Shown here piece by piece: positions 7,497-16,233 of a stretch of 64,000 nt of DNA. The notes beneath the pieces are model-generated. The model had not been told where the DNA came from and ran no database searches. It worked only from the letters and a program-made list of their open reading frames with translations. Made by a program: the position numbers and the translations under genes. Within the stretch, counting starts at the first letter, position 1; every line of letters begins with the position of its first letter. Source of the DNA: Sulfurovum lithotrophicum (lineage in GTDB: Bacteria; Campylobacterota; Campylobacteria; Campylobacterales; Sulfurovaceae); NCBI RefSeq assembly GCF_000987835.1, contig NZ_CP011308.1, positions 992,001 to 1,056,000 of the forward strand. Direction: 5' to 3'.

Positions 7497-8607
7497 GACC
7501 AATATGCCCTACTACAGATGTTTTATTAAAAAATTCCAGATAATTTTTACCGTCATTGGCGATCTCACCAAAAGTCATTGCTCCAACAAGAGGCATATTG
7601 TTCTTGCATACCACTTTGATCTCATCACAAAAATCCTCTTTCAAAAACAGTACACGTGATATACAGTCTATAAACAGGGTAAAATCATTTTTAAAATGCA
7701 TATTTTCTTTACTGATATATGCAGCATGCCTTGCGGCCTTTATCAATGAGTCGTTGTCACCGCTTAAGATATCGACATAATTACCCTCTTCTATATTTCC
7801 GACACAGATTATTTCCGTACCGTTTAAGATGATAGGGTCACGTACTATCTTTTCATCCGAAAGCGTGTTGATTCCACAAGGAAATGATTTGGCAACATTA
7901 AAAAAGTTATCTGCATTGATAGGTTCAGAGGAGTATTGGTCTACGATATTTTTATAAACCTCAAATGCCGGTTTGTAATCGAGTTCTTTAAGTATGGTAG
8001 CTTCCGACTTGGTCACCTGGTAAGGTCCGCTGATACTTTTCCAGCCATGACTGACACCTATGGAACTTTGGCGTTTCGAGTAGGCGTAGACCAAGGCATC
8101 CTGTATGAGTCCATGGTTGGTAAAGAGCGAAGGTTTCTGTTCAAAACTTAATGATCCGCTACCTCCTCCTATATAGTTGATACCCAGTCCGTAATTGTCA
8201 AACAGGACATTGATACATTTACCGATATGTTTTGTCAACCCATCTATATAAACGAACATGGTTTTGACTGATTCATCGAAATCACCTATCTGTTTTTCCA
8301 TATCAGCATCCAACTCATCATCATTTTTTTGACTGATACCTTGAATAACATTGACTTGTATTTTATCATTTAGGCCGATAAAAATCGTACCTTTATCATA
8401 CTTTTTATCATTATAAATAACAGAAGGGAAAATACCGCCTATGATAGATACAGTATGCTTCAGAAGGATAGGATCGACCAATTCTTTCTTAAAGCCATTG
8501 GCATCACATGCCAAGATCATAACAGACTCATTTTCAGAGCTGAGTATATTCATGTTGCTGGTAAAACTTTCTATTGAACCTGTCGGATCAAAAATAATAT
8601 CAGCCAT
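7489..8607 (-). CDS. FIST domain sensory protein
   Basis: 372 aa with FIST N (about 25-215) and FIST C (about 215-360) domains, a ligand-binding sensory module known from proteins coupled to signal-transduction output domains. Seen here: the N-terminal MADIIFDPTGSIESF, GGGSGSLSFEQKPSLF near the middle and a C-terminal VGHIGHG. No enzymatic or membrane segment is evident. It is the first gene of a two-gene unit with the GGDEF-EAL protein, overlapping it by 8 nt. The likely role is to sense a small molecule, perhaps amino-acid related, and tune cyclic-di-GMP turnover; the ligand cannot be read from sequence. The start has GGTAGAG a few bases upstream. Confidence 0.85.
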   Translation of the reverse strand: MADIIFDPTGSIESFTSNMNILSSENESVMILACDANGFKKELVDPILLKHTVSIIGGIFPSVIYNDKKYDKGTIFIGLNDKIQVNVIQGISQKNDDELDADMEKQIGDFDESVKTMFVYIDGLTKHIGKCINVLFDNYGLGINYIGGGSGSLSFEQKPSLFTNHGLIQDALVYAYSKRQSSIGVSHGWKSISGPYQVTKSEATILKELDYKPAFEVYKNIVDQYSSEPINADNFFNVAKSFPCGINTLSDEKIVRDPIILNGTEIICVGNIEEGNYVDILSGDNDSLIKAARHAAYISKENMHFKNDFTLFIDCISRVLFLKEDFCDEIKVVCKNNMPLVGAMTFGEIANDGKNYLEFFNKTSVVGHIGHG

Positions 8608-8857
8608 ACTCTACCTTTTGATACATATATGTAATATAAAACTAATTCAGGACTTTTTTATATTAATAATATCATTTTTTATTCTGAATTAATGTAGGAA
8701 TAATCTTACATCGAGGCTAATTACTTAAGATATCAACATATTCCTTTATTGAGGAATAGGGCTCAGTCGATGTTCTGTCTGTTAGGAAGAGAAAGGATTG
8801 ATGGTAAAGAGAATAGCATTAGCATCACTCATAGTGATAATTTTTGAATGAGCATAA
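8608..8857. other. Intergenic region with inverted repeat AATTCAG/CTGAATT
   Basis: The promoter side of the FIST operon. A 7-bp inverted repeat (AATTCAG..CTGAATT, about 8643-8690) flanks an AT-rich core and could be an operator. A separate hairpin, ATCACT/AGTGAT at 8824-8838 followed by AATTTTT, resembles a weak terminator in the plus direction. No gene seen. Confidence 0.4.
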
Positions 8858-9406
8858 TTAGATATTTACGTGACGGGCCCTCATTGTCTCTTCATCTATC
8901 TTACAGATATACATGATTTCTGAGATAAGTGTCTCCAGATATAATAAACTGCTAAGTTCAAAAAGTGTCCCAAGTGGGGGTTTTCTGTCATTAATGTTCT
9001 GTTTCTTTCGTTTTTTCTTGTTTCTGGTATCGATCATAACCGTGAAATCGGCTAGATTTTTAAGAAGACCTTTTGGATTGGCAGTAATGGCAAGGATGGT
9101 AGCTCCATGTTTTTTTGCAGTTGTTGCAGAATTGACTACACTACTCGTTGTTCCTGATGCTGAAATACATACAAGGATATCTCCTTTTTGAATGGAAGGT
9201 GTGTTGATCTCTCCCAGTACAAAAACATCGTTTCCCAGATGCATCAAACGCATTGCAAAAAATTTTCCTACAAGACCGCTTCTTCCCTCACCGGTAACGA
9301 AAATTCTTTTATTTTGCAGAAAAAATTCTATAAATTCATTGAAATTATTTTCGTCAGCATTTTTTAGACCGTACTTGAGTTGTTGTATAAGTCTTTTAGC
9401 GACCAT
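8858..9406 (-). CDS. hxlB: 6-phospho-3-hexuloisomerase
   Basis: Second enzyme of the ribulose monophosphate pathway, interconverting 3-hexulose 6-phosphate and fructose 6-phosphate. About 182 aa from the ATG at 9406, which lies just after the hxlA stop (TAG, 9408-9410); a longer in-frame start at 9490 would sit inside hxlA. A single SIS fold: VTGEGRSGLVGKFFAMRL and CISASGTTSSVVN are the sugar-phosphate loops, and the C-terminal MRARHVN carries the conserved His. A lysine/arginine-rich insert (KKKRKKQN) before KPPLGTLFEL is typical of the family. Coupled to hxlA in one transcript. Confidence 0.93.
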   Translation of the reverse strand: MVAKRLIQQLKYGLKNADENNFNEFIEFFLQNKRIFVTGEGRSGLVGKFFAMRLMHLGNDVFVLGEINTPSIQKGDILVCISASGTTSSVVNSATTAKKHGATILAITANPKGLLKNLADFTVMIDTRNKKKRKKQNINDRKPPLGTLFELSSLLYLETLISEIMYICKIDEETMRARHVNI

Positions 9407-9407
9407 T

Positions 9408-10037
9408 CTATTTGCCTTTGATTCTTTTGGCAATAGCCTTCGCTGCTTTTTTAGGATCTTTAGTCCCTGTGATTGCACCCCCGACAACAATAATCTCAGG
9501 TTTGAGTTTTACGATATCATCAATGGTATCAAGGTTGATCCCCCCTGCGACAGCCAAAGGGATTTTTACATTTTTGGAAACCTCTTTAAGGTCAGACAAT
9601 GGACTTTGACCGGCATTTTGCTGATCGATACCGGAATGAATACCTACAAAATCTGCTCCCAGTTTGTTTACCTTTTTGGCTAAAGCAGTTTTATTCGGAA
9701 CATTGATCATATCAACTAAAGCTTTCTTGCCATGTTTTTTGGCACTTTTTATCGTGCCTTTGATCGTATTGATATCAGCAACACCCAAAACAGTAACAAT
9801 ATCAGCACCCGCTTCAAAACAGTAATTTGCCTCATACTCCCCCACATCCATGGTTTTGAGATCTACTAACAAGGTTTTTTCCGGGAAAAGAGTTCTCATG
9901 GATTTGACTAATTTAATGCCCTCATGTTTGATCAAAGGAGTTCCAATTTCTATAATATCTATATATTTTCTTGTTTCCTGTACTAAAGCAAAAGCTTCGT
10001 CCGTAGTAAGTACATCGATTGCCAATTGTAGTTTCAT
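9408..10037 (-). CDS. hxlA: 3-hexulose-6-phosphate synthase
   Basis: Condenses formaldehyde with ribulose 5-phosphate, or runs in reverse to supply pentose phosphate. 209 aa, the usual size. A member of the orotidine monophosphate decarboxylase superfamily: LAIDVL near residue 8, VDLKTMDVGEYE with the D-x-K-x-x-D catalytic set near residue 60, and the phosphate-binding AVAGGINLD and VVGGAITG at the end. A good ribosome site (TAAGGAGC) lies before the ATG. It forms an operon with hxlB. Campylobacterota fix CO2 by the reductive TCA cycle and generally do not use this pathway for assimilation, so formaldehyde detoxification or pentose supply is more likely. Confidence 0.94.
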   Translation of the reverse strand: MKLQLAIDVLTTDEAFALVQETRKYIDIIEIGTPLIKHEGIKLVKSMRTLFPEKTLLVDLKTMDVGEYEANYCFEAGADIVTVLGVADINTIKGTIKSAKKHGKKALVDMINVPNKTALAKKVNKLGADFVGIHSGIDQQNAGQSPLSDLKEVSKNVKIPLAVAGGINLDTIDDIVKLKPEIIVVGGAITGTKDPKKAAKAIAKRIKGK

Positions 10038-10222
10038 GCATGCTCCTTAGAAAAATTTGGATGATAATACTCTAGTTCTATCATAAAATAGAATTAAAAC
10101 AAATGATCAAGCGTCGAATACTCACCTTTAATATGCATATAATTATTATAACACATATTTTTTGAAACTAAATTCCGTATGTTTTTATGATATGATATAG
10201 ATATCAATTATTGGAGAGAATA

Positions 10223-11524
10223 ATGGGAAATTTTAGTTTGAGAGCAGGATATATTGGTGGAATATGTGCCATAACCTTTTTATTGGCAACGACACAGATA
10301 CAGGCATCATGGGGAGCGACACCTCTGGAGGACAAGTACAGACCTGCCAGAGCGTGGATAGAAAAATTTTCTTCTACCCCCGATATTGTTGCTGCTGGTT
10401 CAATTGCAGATGCAATAGAATCCTGTGATGATGTGGTGGGGAAGAACGGGTATTGTGTGGTTGAAGTAGGGGACAGTGCTTCAGGACTGCCTCTGGAGAT
10501 CTTCCGCTCCAACACAAAACTGCAGGGAAAAGCGAATATGTCTCCCTTGACAAGTTCGAAGAATGGAACTTTCATCTATATCGGTGATAATACGAAACGT
10601 GTTGTGATCGAAGGGCTTGATATTCAGGGACACAGTGCGGGGAATCACGGGATCTACGGTATCATCGTAGAGGGAGAGAACATTAAGAATATCCTCATAC
10701 GCAATAACAGAATCCATGACTTCAACAGTAATTCCAATGCACACGGTATTGCTGTGTACGGAACGGCAGAGAGCAACAAACGTTCGATCGCCAATGTCAT
10801 CATCGAAGGGAATACTGTGTATGACATGCGGACGGGATCGAGTGAGAGTATCGTGGTGAACGGGAATGTAAAGAAGTGGGAGATCCGTAACAACGATATT
10901 TATGATATCAACAATATCGCCATCGATGCCATAGGCGGTGAGGGAACTTCACCGTCACGTACGAACAGCGAGGGGAGAGTTCTTCCCGGGAAACTGGATG
11001 CGGCAAGATACGGTTTCATCGAAGATAACTTTGTGGAGAATATGCATACCACGGACAATCCTGCCTATGGCAGCAAAGAGAGCTGGGCTGCGGCGATCTA
11101 TGTGGATGGAGGGCATCATATACAGATCAGGGACAATGTCGTACAGAACACGGCATGGGGGTATGAAGTAGGTGCGGAGAACTGCATGGTCTCCAGGCAG
11201 ATCACTATGACAGGAAACAGTGCGGAAGAGAGTTACTATGGCGACCTGCTCCTGGGCGGGTATGCACATAAGGGGTTCAAGGCTGACAAGAGCATTGACT
11301 GTGACCCGTACAATACGGTTGATGCGAATGAAGGGCACGGCTATGTCAAGTATCTGACCGTTAAAGAGAATCTTTTCAATTCTGATCCTGTGGAACCGGA
11401 TAATGTCACCCTCCAGTACAGAACGACCAACGCGATCATTATCGAGCCGGGTGTTGAACCCGTCAACGACCAGGGGAACGGGTCGGCACGAGGTGACGAG
11501 AATGCGGTCAGAACGACTGAATAG
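10223..11524 (+). CDS. Secreted right-handed beta-helix protein
   Basis: About 433 aa from the ATG at 10223, with GGAGAG just upstream. Residues 1-30 are a signal peptide (Arg-containing start, hydrophobic GGICAITFLLATT, then IQAS). The body carries repeating coils such as NVIIEGNTVYDM, WEIRNNDIYDI and IQIRDNVVQNT, the pattern of parallel beta-helix proteins of the pectate lyase/PbH1 type. I see no clear catalytic residues that would settle the substrate; it may be a polysaccharide lyase or a binding protein acting outside the inner membrane. It stands alone with about 170 bp on each side. Confidence 0.75.
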   Translation: MGNFSLRAGYIGGICAITFLLATTQIQASWGATPLEDKYRPARAWIEKFSSTPDIVAAGSIADAIESCDDVVGKNGYCVVEVGDSASGLPLEIFRSNTKLQGKANMSPLTSSKNGTFIYIGDNTKRVVIEGLDIQGHSAGNHGIYGIIVEGENIKNILIRNNRIHDFNSNSNAHGIAVYGTAESNKRSIANVIIEGNTVYDMRTGSSESIVVNGNVKKWEIRNNDIYDINNIAIDAIGGEGTSPSRTNSEGRVLPGKLDAARYGFIEDNFVENMHTTDNPAYGSKESWAAAIYVDGGHHIQIRDNVVQNTAWGYEVGAENCMVSRQITMTGNSAEESYYGDLLLGGYAHKGFKADKSIDCDPYNTVDANEGHGYVKYLTVKENLFNSDPVEPDNVTLQYRTTNAIIIEPGVEPVNDQGNGSARGDENAVRTTE

Positions 11525-11698
11525 AGATTTGCACTAAAGTTTTAATTTTAGAGGTGCCCTTTATACAAAAGGGGATACTTTAATTCTGTGGAGTCAAATT
11601 GGCACTGCAGATTTCCTTAACTTCGATGCTGACTACTTTTTTTACGGTTGGGACGGGGTTTTGAGAAATGGTAAATGTATTATAGAAGGTGAGATAAT

Positions 11699-12121
11699 AT
11701 GGCAAACTTAAAGATATCAAATACCGCTACGCTGGATGAAAATGAGATAGAGATCACTGCCATTAGGGCACAAGGCTCCGGTGGGCAGAAAGTCAACAAG
11801 GTTTCTGCGGCGATTCATCTTCGTTTTGACATTTCTGCCTCTTCACTTCCCGAGTTTTACAAAGAGAAGCTACTCTCACTGAAAGATAAACGCATTAGCA
11901 AAGACGGTATCGTTGTGATAAAGTCCCAACAGCACCGAAGCCAGGAACAGAACAGAGAAGAGGCACTTGAACGTCTGGTAGAACTCATAAAAAGTGTGGC
12001 TGTCACTCAAAAAAAGCGAGTGCCGACCAAGCCGACAAAAGGCTCTGTCAATAGAAGATTGAACTCAAAAAAGAAACATGCCGGCAAGAAACGACTGCGG
12101 GGGAAAGTGGAGAGGGAATGA
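11699..12121 (+). CDS. arfB: Alternative ribosome-rescue factor ArfB
   Basis: Peptidyl-tRNA hydrolase that frees ribosomes stalled without a stop codon. 140 aa, matching YaeJ. The catalytic GSGGQKVNK loop lies near residue 29, and the C-terminus is a Lys/Arg-rich tail (RRLNSKKKHAGKKRLRGK) of the sort that enters the empty mRNA channel. The codon-recognition domains of true release factors are absent. The stop overlaps the start of the YkvA-like gene by 4 nt (ATGA), so the two are co-translated. Confidence 0.93.
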   Translation: MANLKISNTATLDENEIEITAIRAQGSGGQKVNKVSAAIHLRFDISASSLPEFYKEKLLSLKDKRISKDGIVVIKSQQHRSQEQNREEALERLVELIKSVAVTQKKRVPTKPTKGSVNRRLNSKKKHAGKKRLRGKVERE

Positions 12122-12432
12122 AAAACCAATCGGACCACAACTCAAAAATAACGATAATTATCAGATTCTGGAATGATATTCGTGCACTGGCCGGTTTAAT
12201 CAGAGCTTACTGGAAGAATGAGTATAGAGATATTTCATGGATGACTATTGTGATCATCAGCGTCACATTCTCTTACATGTTGTTTTCACCGATAGGATTT
12301 ATACCGGTGTTGGGACAGATAGATGATATCATTGTCCTTGCCATTTGTCTGAAATTGATATATGCCGATCTGGAAAAGTACAAACATTTCAAAGAGGAAC
12401 AGAAAAGTCAGAATAACAATACTGGAAACTAA
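12118..12432 (+). CDS. YkvA-like DUF1232 membrane protein
   Basis: 104 aa. One or two hydrophobic segments (WMTIVIISVTFSYMLFSPIG and IIVLAICLKLIYADL) surround the family signature SPIGFIPVLGQIDDII, which matches the DUF1232 core (SPIDLIPD..GxxDD). Function unknown. It begins inside the arfB stop codon and its end overlaps the converging pseudouridine synthase gene by 4 nt. Confidence 0.8.
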   Translation: MKNQSDHNSKITIIIRFWNDIRALAGLIRAYWKNEYRDISWMTIVIISVTFSYMLFSPIGFIPVLGQIDDIIVLAICLKLIYADLEKYKHFKEEQKSQNNNTGN

Positions 12433-13007
12433 CTAAAAGCATCAAGCAGCATGCTCTCTTCTTCCACTGTAAGGTAACGCCACTTACCACTTTCTATGTC
12501 AGGTTCAAAGCTGCCGATACTGATACGTTTCAGTTCTAACACCTTTAACGGAGTTCCAAACTTCGGGTCTTTCAGTGCTCCGAAGAGTCGACGGATATGG
12601 CGGTTCTTTCCCTCATCGATGACTATCTTGAGTTTGGTTTTTGCGCCACCTGTTCCTATTTTCTCTACGACAAGCGCTTTGAGTAAGCCGTGTTTACTTT
12701 CTACACCTCTCTTGGCTTCTGCTATATGTTCATCTGTCACATGACCTCTGACCCAGATCTCGTATACCTTTATACAGTTTCCGGGCCTGGTCAAGGCATC
12801 GCTGATCTTGCCGTCGGTGGTGAACAGTAGAAGCCCCTTTGATTCCAGATCAAGGCGTCCGATGGGCATCCACCCGTCATTAAAAGTCCAATCAGGTAAA
12901 AGATCATATACCTTTTTGCGCCCAAGTTCATCAGAACGCGTGACCACATAGCCCTTGGGCTTGTTGAGTACTAACAGTTTTTTCGAATCGCTCATTGTGC
13001 TATGCAT
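12429..13007 (-). CDS. RluE/RsuA-family pseudouridine synthase
   Basis: Isomerises a uridine in ribosomal RNA. About 192 aa from the ATG at 13007, which has AAGGA upstream; another ATG at 12995 is possible. The catalytic segment GRLDLESKGLLLFTTDG carries the Asp nucleophile. VLNKPKGYVV at the start and GKNRHIRRLFGA toward the end are family motifs. No S4 RNA-binding domain precedes the catalytic domain, which fits RluE rather than RsuA. The target position cannot be assigned. Confidence 0.88.
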   Translation of the reverse strand: MHSTMSDSKKLLVLNKPKGYVVTRSDELGRKKVYDLLPDWTFNDGWMPIGRLDLESKGLLLFTTDGKISDALTRPGNCIKVYEIWVRGHVTDEHIAEAKRGVESKHGLLKALVVEKIGTGGAKTKLKIVIDEGKNRHIRRLFGALKDPKFGTPLKVLELKRISIGSFEPDIESGKWRYLTVEEESMLLDAFS

Positions 13008-13297
13008 GGATGTTTTCCTTGGGCCAGTAAAAATCAATTTACAGGTAAAATACCACAAATTTCTATAAACATATGACAATTTGGCATATTCCCACTTAAA
13101 ACTCATTTTATATACTGCAATATCCCCTAACATTGAGTAGCGACACAGAAAACTTGCTGAGATACTGAATGAGATGCTCGATATTACCAGGGCAGTCGAA
13201 CCGTATTCGCATCATTGTCTCCCGGATATATCCTAATTTAGCTATAATCTTTAGTAAGGCAGATCTACCGATTTACACAAACAGAAAGTACTAATGT

Positions 13298-13873
13298 ATG
13301 GCACGTATCGATCAAAAAAACTTTTATCAGAATAATTACGACACCTATGGGGTATCTGCGGAAGGTGTAGCTTGGGATTCCTTGCAGACACAGAGACGCC
13401 GTTTTTCGGCTATTGCCTCCTGTCTTGGGAATGTGATGCAGGATACCCTTGTCGATGCCGGATGCGGTTTTGGGGACTTCTACCTCTACCTCAGGGAAAA
13501 GAACAATCTGCCAAAAACCTATACCGGACTGGATCTGTGTGAACCGATGGTCAAAGAGGCTCAGGTGCGTACAGGCTGCAAGATAATGCATCGGGATATA
13601 TTGTGTCAGACACTGCCTGTGGCAGACTGGTATGTGGCAAGCGGATCTATGAACCTTTTGACACGGTTTGAGACGAGACTATTCATTCAGCGATGTTTTG
13701 ACAAAAGCCGTAAAGGATTTGTTTTTAATCTTTTGGAAGGAAGGGAGCGGGAAGGAGAGTTTAGTTACTGGCTTCCTCATGAGATCAGGGAGCTTTGCCG
13801 ATCTCTTGGTGCAAAAGTGCAGATAAAAGAGGGGTACATGGAGGGAGATTTTACCGTGATGCTTGGTGGGTAA
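13298..13873 (+). CDS. SAM-dependent methyltransferase
   Basis: 191 aa class I methyltransferase. Motif I is LVDAGCGFGDFYLYL near residue 52, followed by the acidic end of strand 2 in YTGLDLCEPMV. Substrate unknown. The N-terminus (NFYQNNYDTYGVSAEGVAW) resembles small stand-alone methyltransferases seen in Campylobacterota. No obvious operon partner. In the 290 bp before it I see no gene. Confidence 0.8.
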   Translation: MARIDQKNFYQNNYDTYGVSAEGVAWDSLQTQRRRFSAIASCLGNVMQDTLVDAGCGFGDFYLYLREKNNLPKTYTGLDLCEPMVKEAQVRTGCKIMHRDILCQTLPVADWYVASGSMNLLTRFETRLFIQRCFDKSRKGFVFNLLEGREREGEFSYWLPHEIRELCRSLGAKVQIKEGYMEGDFTVMLGG

Positions 13874-14099
13874 AGGGTACTTGGTAGTGCCCTCAACCGT
13901 TTTTAGTGGAATTGATGGAAGTTTTCAGCGGTAATCTGATTTGTTCATCTTTAAAGGTGCAGCGTATTTCATGATAAAATATCCTTATTATTAATATAAA
14001 GTACAATTATAGTATTGTTTGGTTAATAAATGTTGATCTTTGGTTATAATCTCATTTGTAGTATTCATCACAAAAGAAAATAGGTAAAGATACGCAAAC

Positions 14100-14426
14100 A
14101 TGAAAAAACACATTAAAAAATTCACTGTCTTCAGTAAGAACATCGGCAAAGGTCTGAATGTAGAATTCAAAGAGACCATCGAGATCCCGTCGCTGATCAG
14201 ACGTAAGGAGTACAAAAAAGCCGGGGCTCAGGTGGTCGATCTTTTCAAAATGACGGGATTGACCATTGTCTGGATCATTCCGGGTGGTGCTGTGCTTACA
14301 ACGATGATCCTGAAGTTCTCCCATAAAAGCAGGCCGAGTGCTTTTCAGTCTAATGCAGAGGAAGGGTCACTGGGCAGTAAAGAGCCCGATACACTTAACG
14401 GAACTGTTGAAAGTTCTCAGAAGTGA
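14100..14426 (+). CDS. Conserved LETM1-like small protein
   Basis: 108 aa. One hydrophobic segment (GLTIVWIIPGGAVLTTMIL) is followed by KFSHKSRPSAFQ; IPGG plus RPSAF is a pattern I recall from hypothetical LETM1-like proteins in several phyla. The N-terminal half is basic and probably cytoplasmic. Role unknown. The gene stands alone on the plus strand and converges on the DUF2231 gene. Confidence 0.6.
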   Translation: MKKHIKKFTVFSKNIGKGLNVEFKETIEIPSLIRRKEYKKAGAQVVDLFKMTGLTIVWIIPGGAVLTTMILKFSHKSRPSAFQSNAEEGSLGSKEPDTLNGTVESSQK

Positions 14427-14498
14427 TCTCGGGGTATTTGCCTTCCTGAAACTGCATGACCGCTTCCAAAAAGGGAGTGCTGGAAAGAGAGTAGAGTT

Positions 14499-14972
14499 TT
14501 ACTCTCCCTTTTGTTCTGCTACTCTCTTCATAATAATCTGCTTGTCAATGCCTCCGGCATATTTATAGATGAGGGAACCGCCTTTTTTGCCCTGGTAAAG
14601 TGAAGCAGCAATGGAAAGAATGATCAGTAGAATAGATAGTTTTTCGAGAGTCAGTGAGTCTTTGGAAAGGGCAATCCATTTTATCAGGGTGGTGGCGAAC
14701 AGTATGGCGACTACGACAAAACCGAATGTTCTATGCTCTTGCAGGACCAGAAGGCCATTTTGCAGTATATTGTGTCCGTCCACGATCTTTTTTGCATCAA
14801 GGATCCCGCTAAAAACAGCAAAAAATGATACCAGTAATGCAAAAGCCATGATCCGGAGAGCGGCATTAGAGTATGTTTTATTGCCTGATGCAACATAGGT
14901 GAGTTGAGAAAAGAGCGCTGCAAGTGGCAGGGCAATGACAAAGTGTACGAAAGGTGGATGCAGAACATTCAT
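14499..14972 (-). CDS. DUF2231 membrane protein
   Basis: 157 aa with four predicted membrane helices. The start LHPPFVHFVIALPLAALF is the DUF2231 signature (HP..VHF.IAL), whose histidines have been suggested as heme or metal ligands. A later loop has HRTFGFVVV. Role unknown; the family is often found near redox or membrane-energy genes. It is read in the same direction as the DUF2238 gene but is separated from it by about 87 bp. Confidence 0.75.
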   Translation of the reverse strand: MNVLHPPFVHFVIALPLAALFSQLTYVASGNKTYSNAALRIMAFALLVSFFAVFSGILDAKKIVDGHNILQNGLLVLQEHRTFGFVVVAILFATTLIKWIALSKDSLTLEKLSILLIILSIAASLYQGKKGGSLIYKYAGGIDKQIIMKRVAEQKGE

Positions 14973-15059
14973 GTAGGACTCCTGATATTTATGATCTATT
15001 GAGATGTTTCCATTTATTATAAGTATATCTATTATATTATGTAATAAATTAAATTAATA

Positions 15060-15650
15060 TTAAAAGGGCTTGAGTTTTGCATAGCTTCTGTAAAAAGCCA
15101 GGTTTATCAAGGCACCAAATATTGCAGCGGTGACATCCTTGTGTGAATCCCATACATCTCCCTGTGTTCCCAGAAACGCTATACCCAGTTCGGGGTGGAA
15201 GATGATCGCAGCGAGCCATTCGAGTAACTCATAGAATGCTGATATAGTTACAACTACCGTGAAAGTAAAGAAAAGTGCTTTCTTGACATGGGTGATACCC
15301 GGTGCGACCAGTTCAAAAATTGCCCTGAAAGCCAGAAGACCGAAAAGAAAATGTACCACCCGGTCAAAATTATTTCTTTCAAATCCGAAGAACTGTGTAA
15401 TAGGATCGAAAAATTTCATTTCGGCATAGGTAAAATGTGCGCCCAGAGAATGCAGGCTGGCAAAGATAAGAAGAAAAATAATGCTTGTCAAAGTAAAATG
15501 ATATTTTTTATCCAGCCAGATAACTGTCGGAAAAACGATGAATACCAGAATATTTTCAAGTAACCAGTCTTCACGGTACTTGGGATTGATCGCCAGTATT
15601 GCCCATATTACGATATAAATGGCATAGACTATTTTATGTGAGCGCGGCAT
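15060..15650 (-). CDS. DUF2238 (YjdF-like) membrane protein
   Basis: 196 aa from the ATG at 15650, with GGAGAAG upstream; longer in-frame starts would run into the divergent macrodomain gene and are unlikely. Six hydrophobic segments. Family motifs seen: LHSLGAHFTY, ERNNFDRVVHFLFGL, FYELLEWLAA and GTQGDVWDSHKDV, all rich in His, Asp and Glu within or near membranes. Function unknown. Confidence 0.82.
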   Translation of the reverse strand: MPRSHKIVYAIYIVIWAILAINPKYREDWLLENILVFIVFPTVIWLDKKYHFTLTSIIFLLIFASLHSLGAHFTYAEMKFFDPITQFFGFERNNFDRVVHFLFGLLAFRAIFELVAPGITHVKKALFFTFTVVVTISAFYELLEWLAAIIFHPELGIAFLGTQGDVWDSHKDVTAAIFGALINLAFYRSYAKLKPF

Positions 15651-15705
15651 AAACTTCTCCTCATAAAAAGTATTATACACTAAAATTGAAGTTAAAAGGT
15701 ATGCT

Positions 15706-16230
15706 ATGAATGAAAATATCATTATAAAAACAGGCGAGATTACCAATGAGAATGTCTGTGCGATTGTCGATGCAGCGAACAGTTCACTCATGGGTGGAGG
15801 TGGTGTAGACGGTGCCATACACAGAGCAGGGGGACCTGCCATTCTGGAAGCCTGTAAAAAGATACGCCAGACGCAGTACCCTGATGGACTTCCCACAGGT
15901 GAGGCAGTTGCAACAACGGCTGGCAACCTGCCTGCAAAGTATGTGATTCATACCGTAGGGCCTGTATATCACAACTGCGGCAACCGCTGTGATTCTCTGC
16001 TGGCTGCAGCCTATGAAAATTCACTGAAACAGGCGATGAAGCTGGGGTGTAAAGATGTAGCTTTTCCTGCTATCTCCACAGGAATTTACGGTTATCCGAA
16101 GGAGGCAGCGGCACGTATCGCCTATAAAACGGTAAAAGCCTTTCTATCCAAAGGACACGATATCAAAGTCTATTTTGTATTTCACAGTAATGAAAACAAA
16201 CAGTTCTTTGAGAAAGTGGTCGGGCAGTAA
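15706..16230 (+). CDS. Macrodomain ADP-ribose hydrolase (YmdB-like)
   Basis: 174 aa macrodomain that binds ADP-ribose and, in this subfamily, hydrolyses O-acetyl-ADP-ribose or removes ADP-ribose from proteins. Seen here: IVDAANSSLMGGGGVDGAIHRAGG (residues about 20-45; the Asn and the Gly-rich loop form the ligand site), GEAVATTAGNLPAKYVIHTV and the second loop FPAISTGIYGYP. The class is MacroD/YmdB by the GGGGVDGAIH pattern. The start has AAAGGT upstream. Confidence 0.93.
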   Translation: MNENIIIKTGEITNENVCAIVDAANSSLMGGGGVDGAIHRAGGPAILEACKKIRQTQYPDGLPTGEAVATTAGNLPAKYVIHTVGPVYHNCGNRCDSLLAAAYENSLKQAMKLGCKDVAFPAISTGIYGYPKEAAARIAYKTVKAFLSKGHDIKVYFVFHSNENKQFFEKVVGQ

Positions 16231-16233
16231 GAC

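Noticed and set aside
13140-13240. A 32-codon frame reading RHRKLAEILNEMLDITRA with further residues
   Set aside because: It has an upstream in-frame stop, no start codon in a good context and no match I recognise; possibly a decayed gene end, but not supported.
15651-15926. N-terminal extension of the DUF2238 gene
   Set aside because: It would overlap the divergent macrodomain gene; the ATG at 15650 has a good ribosome site and begins the membrane protein.
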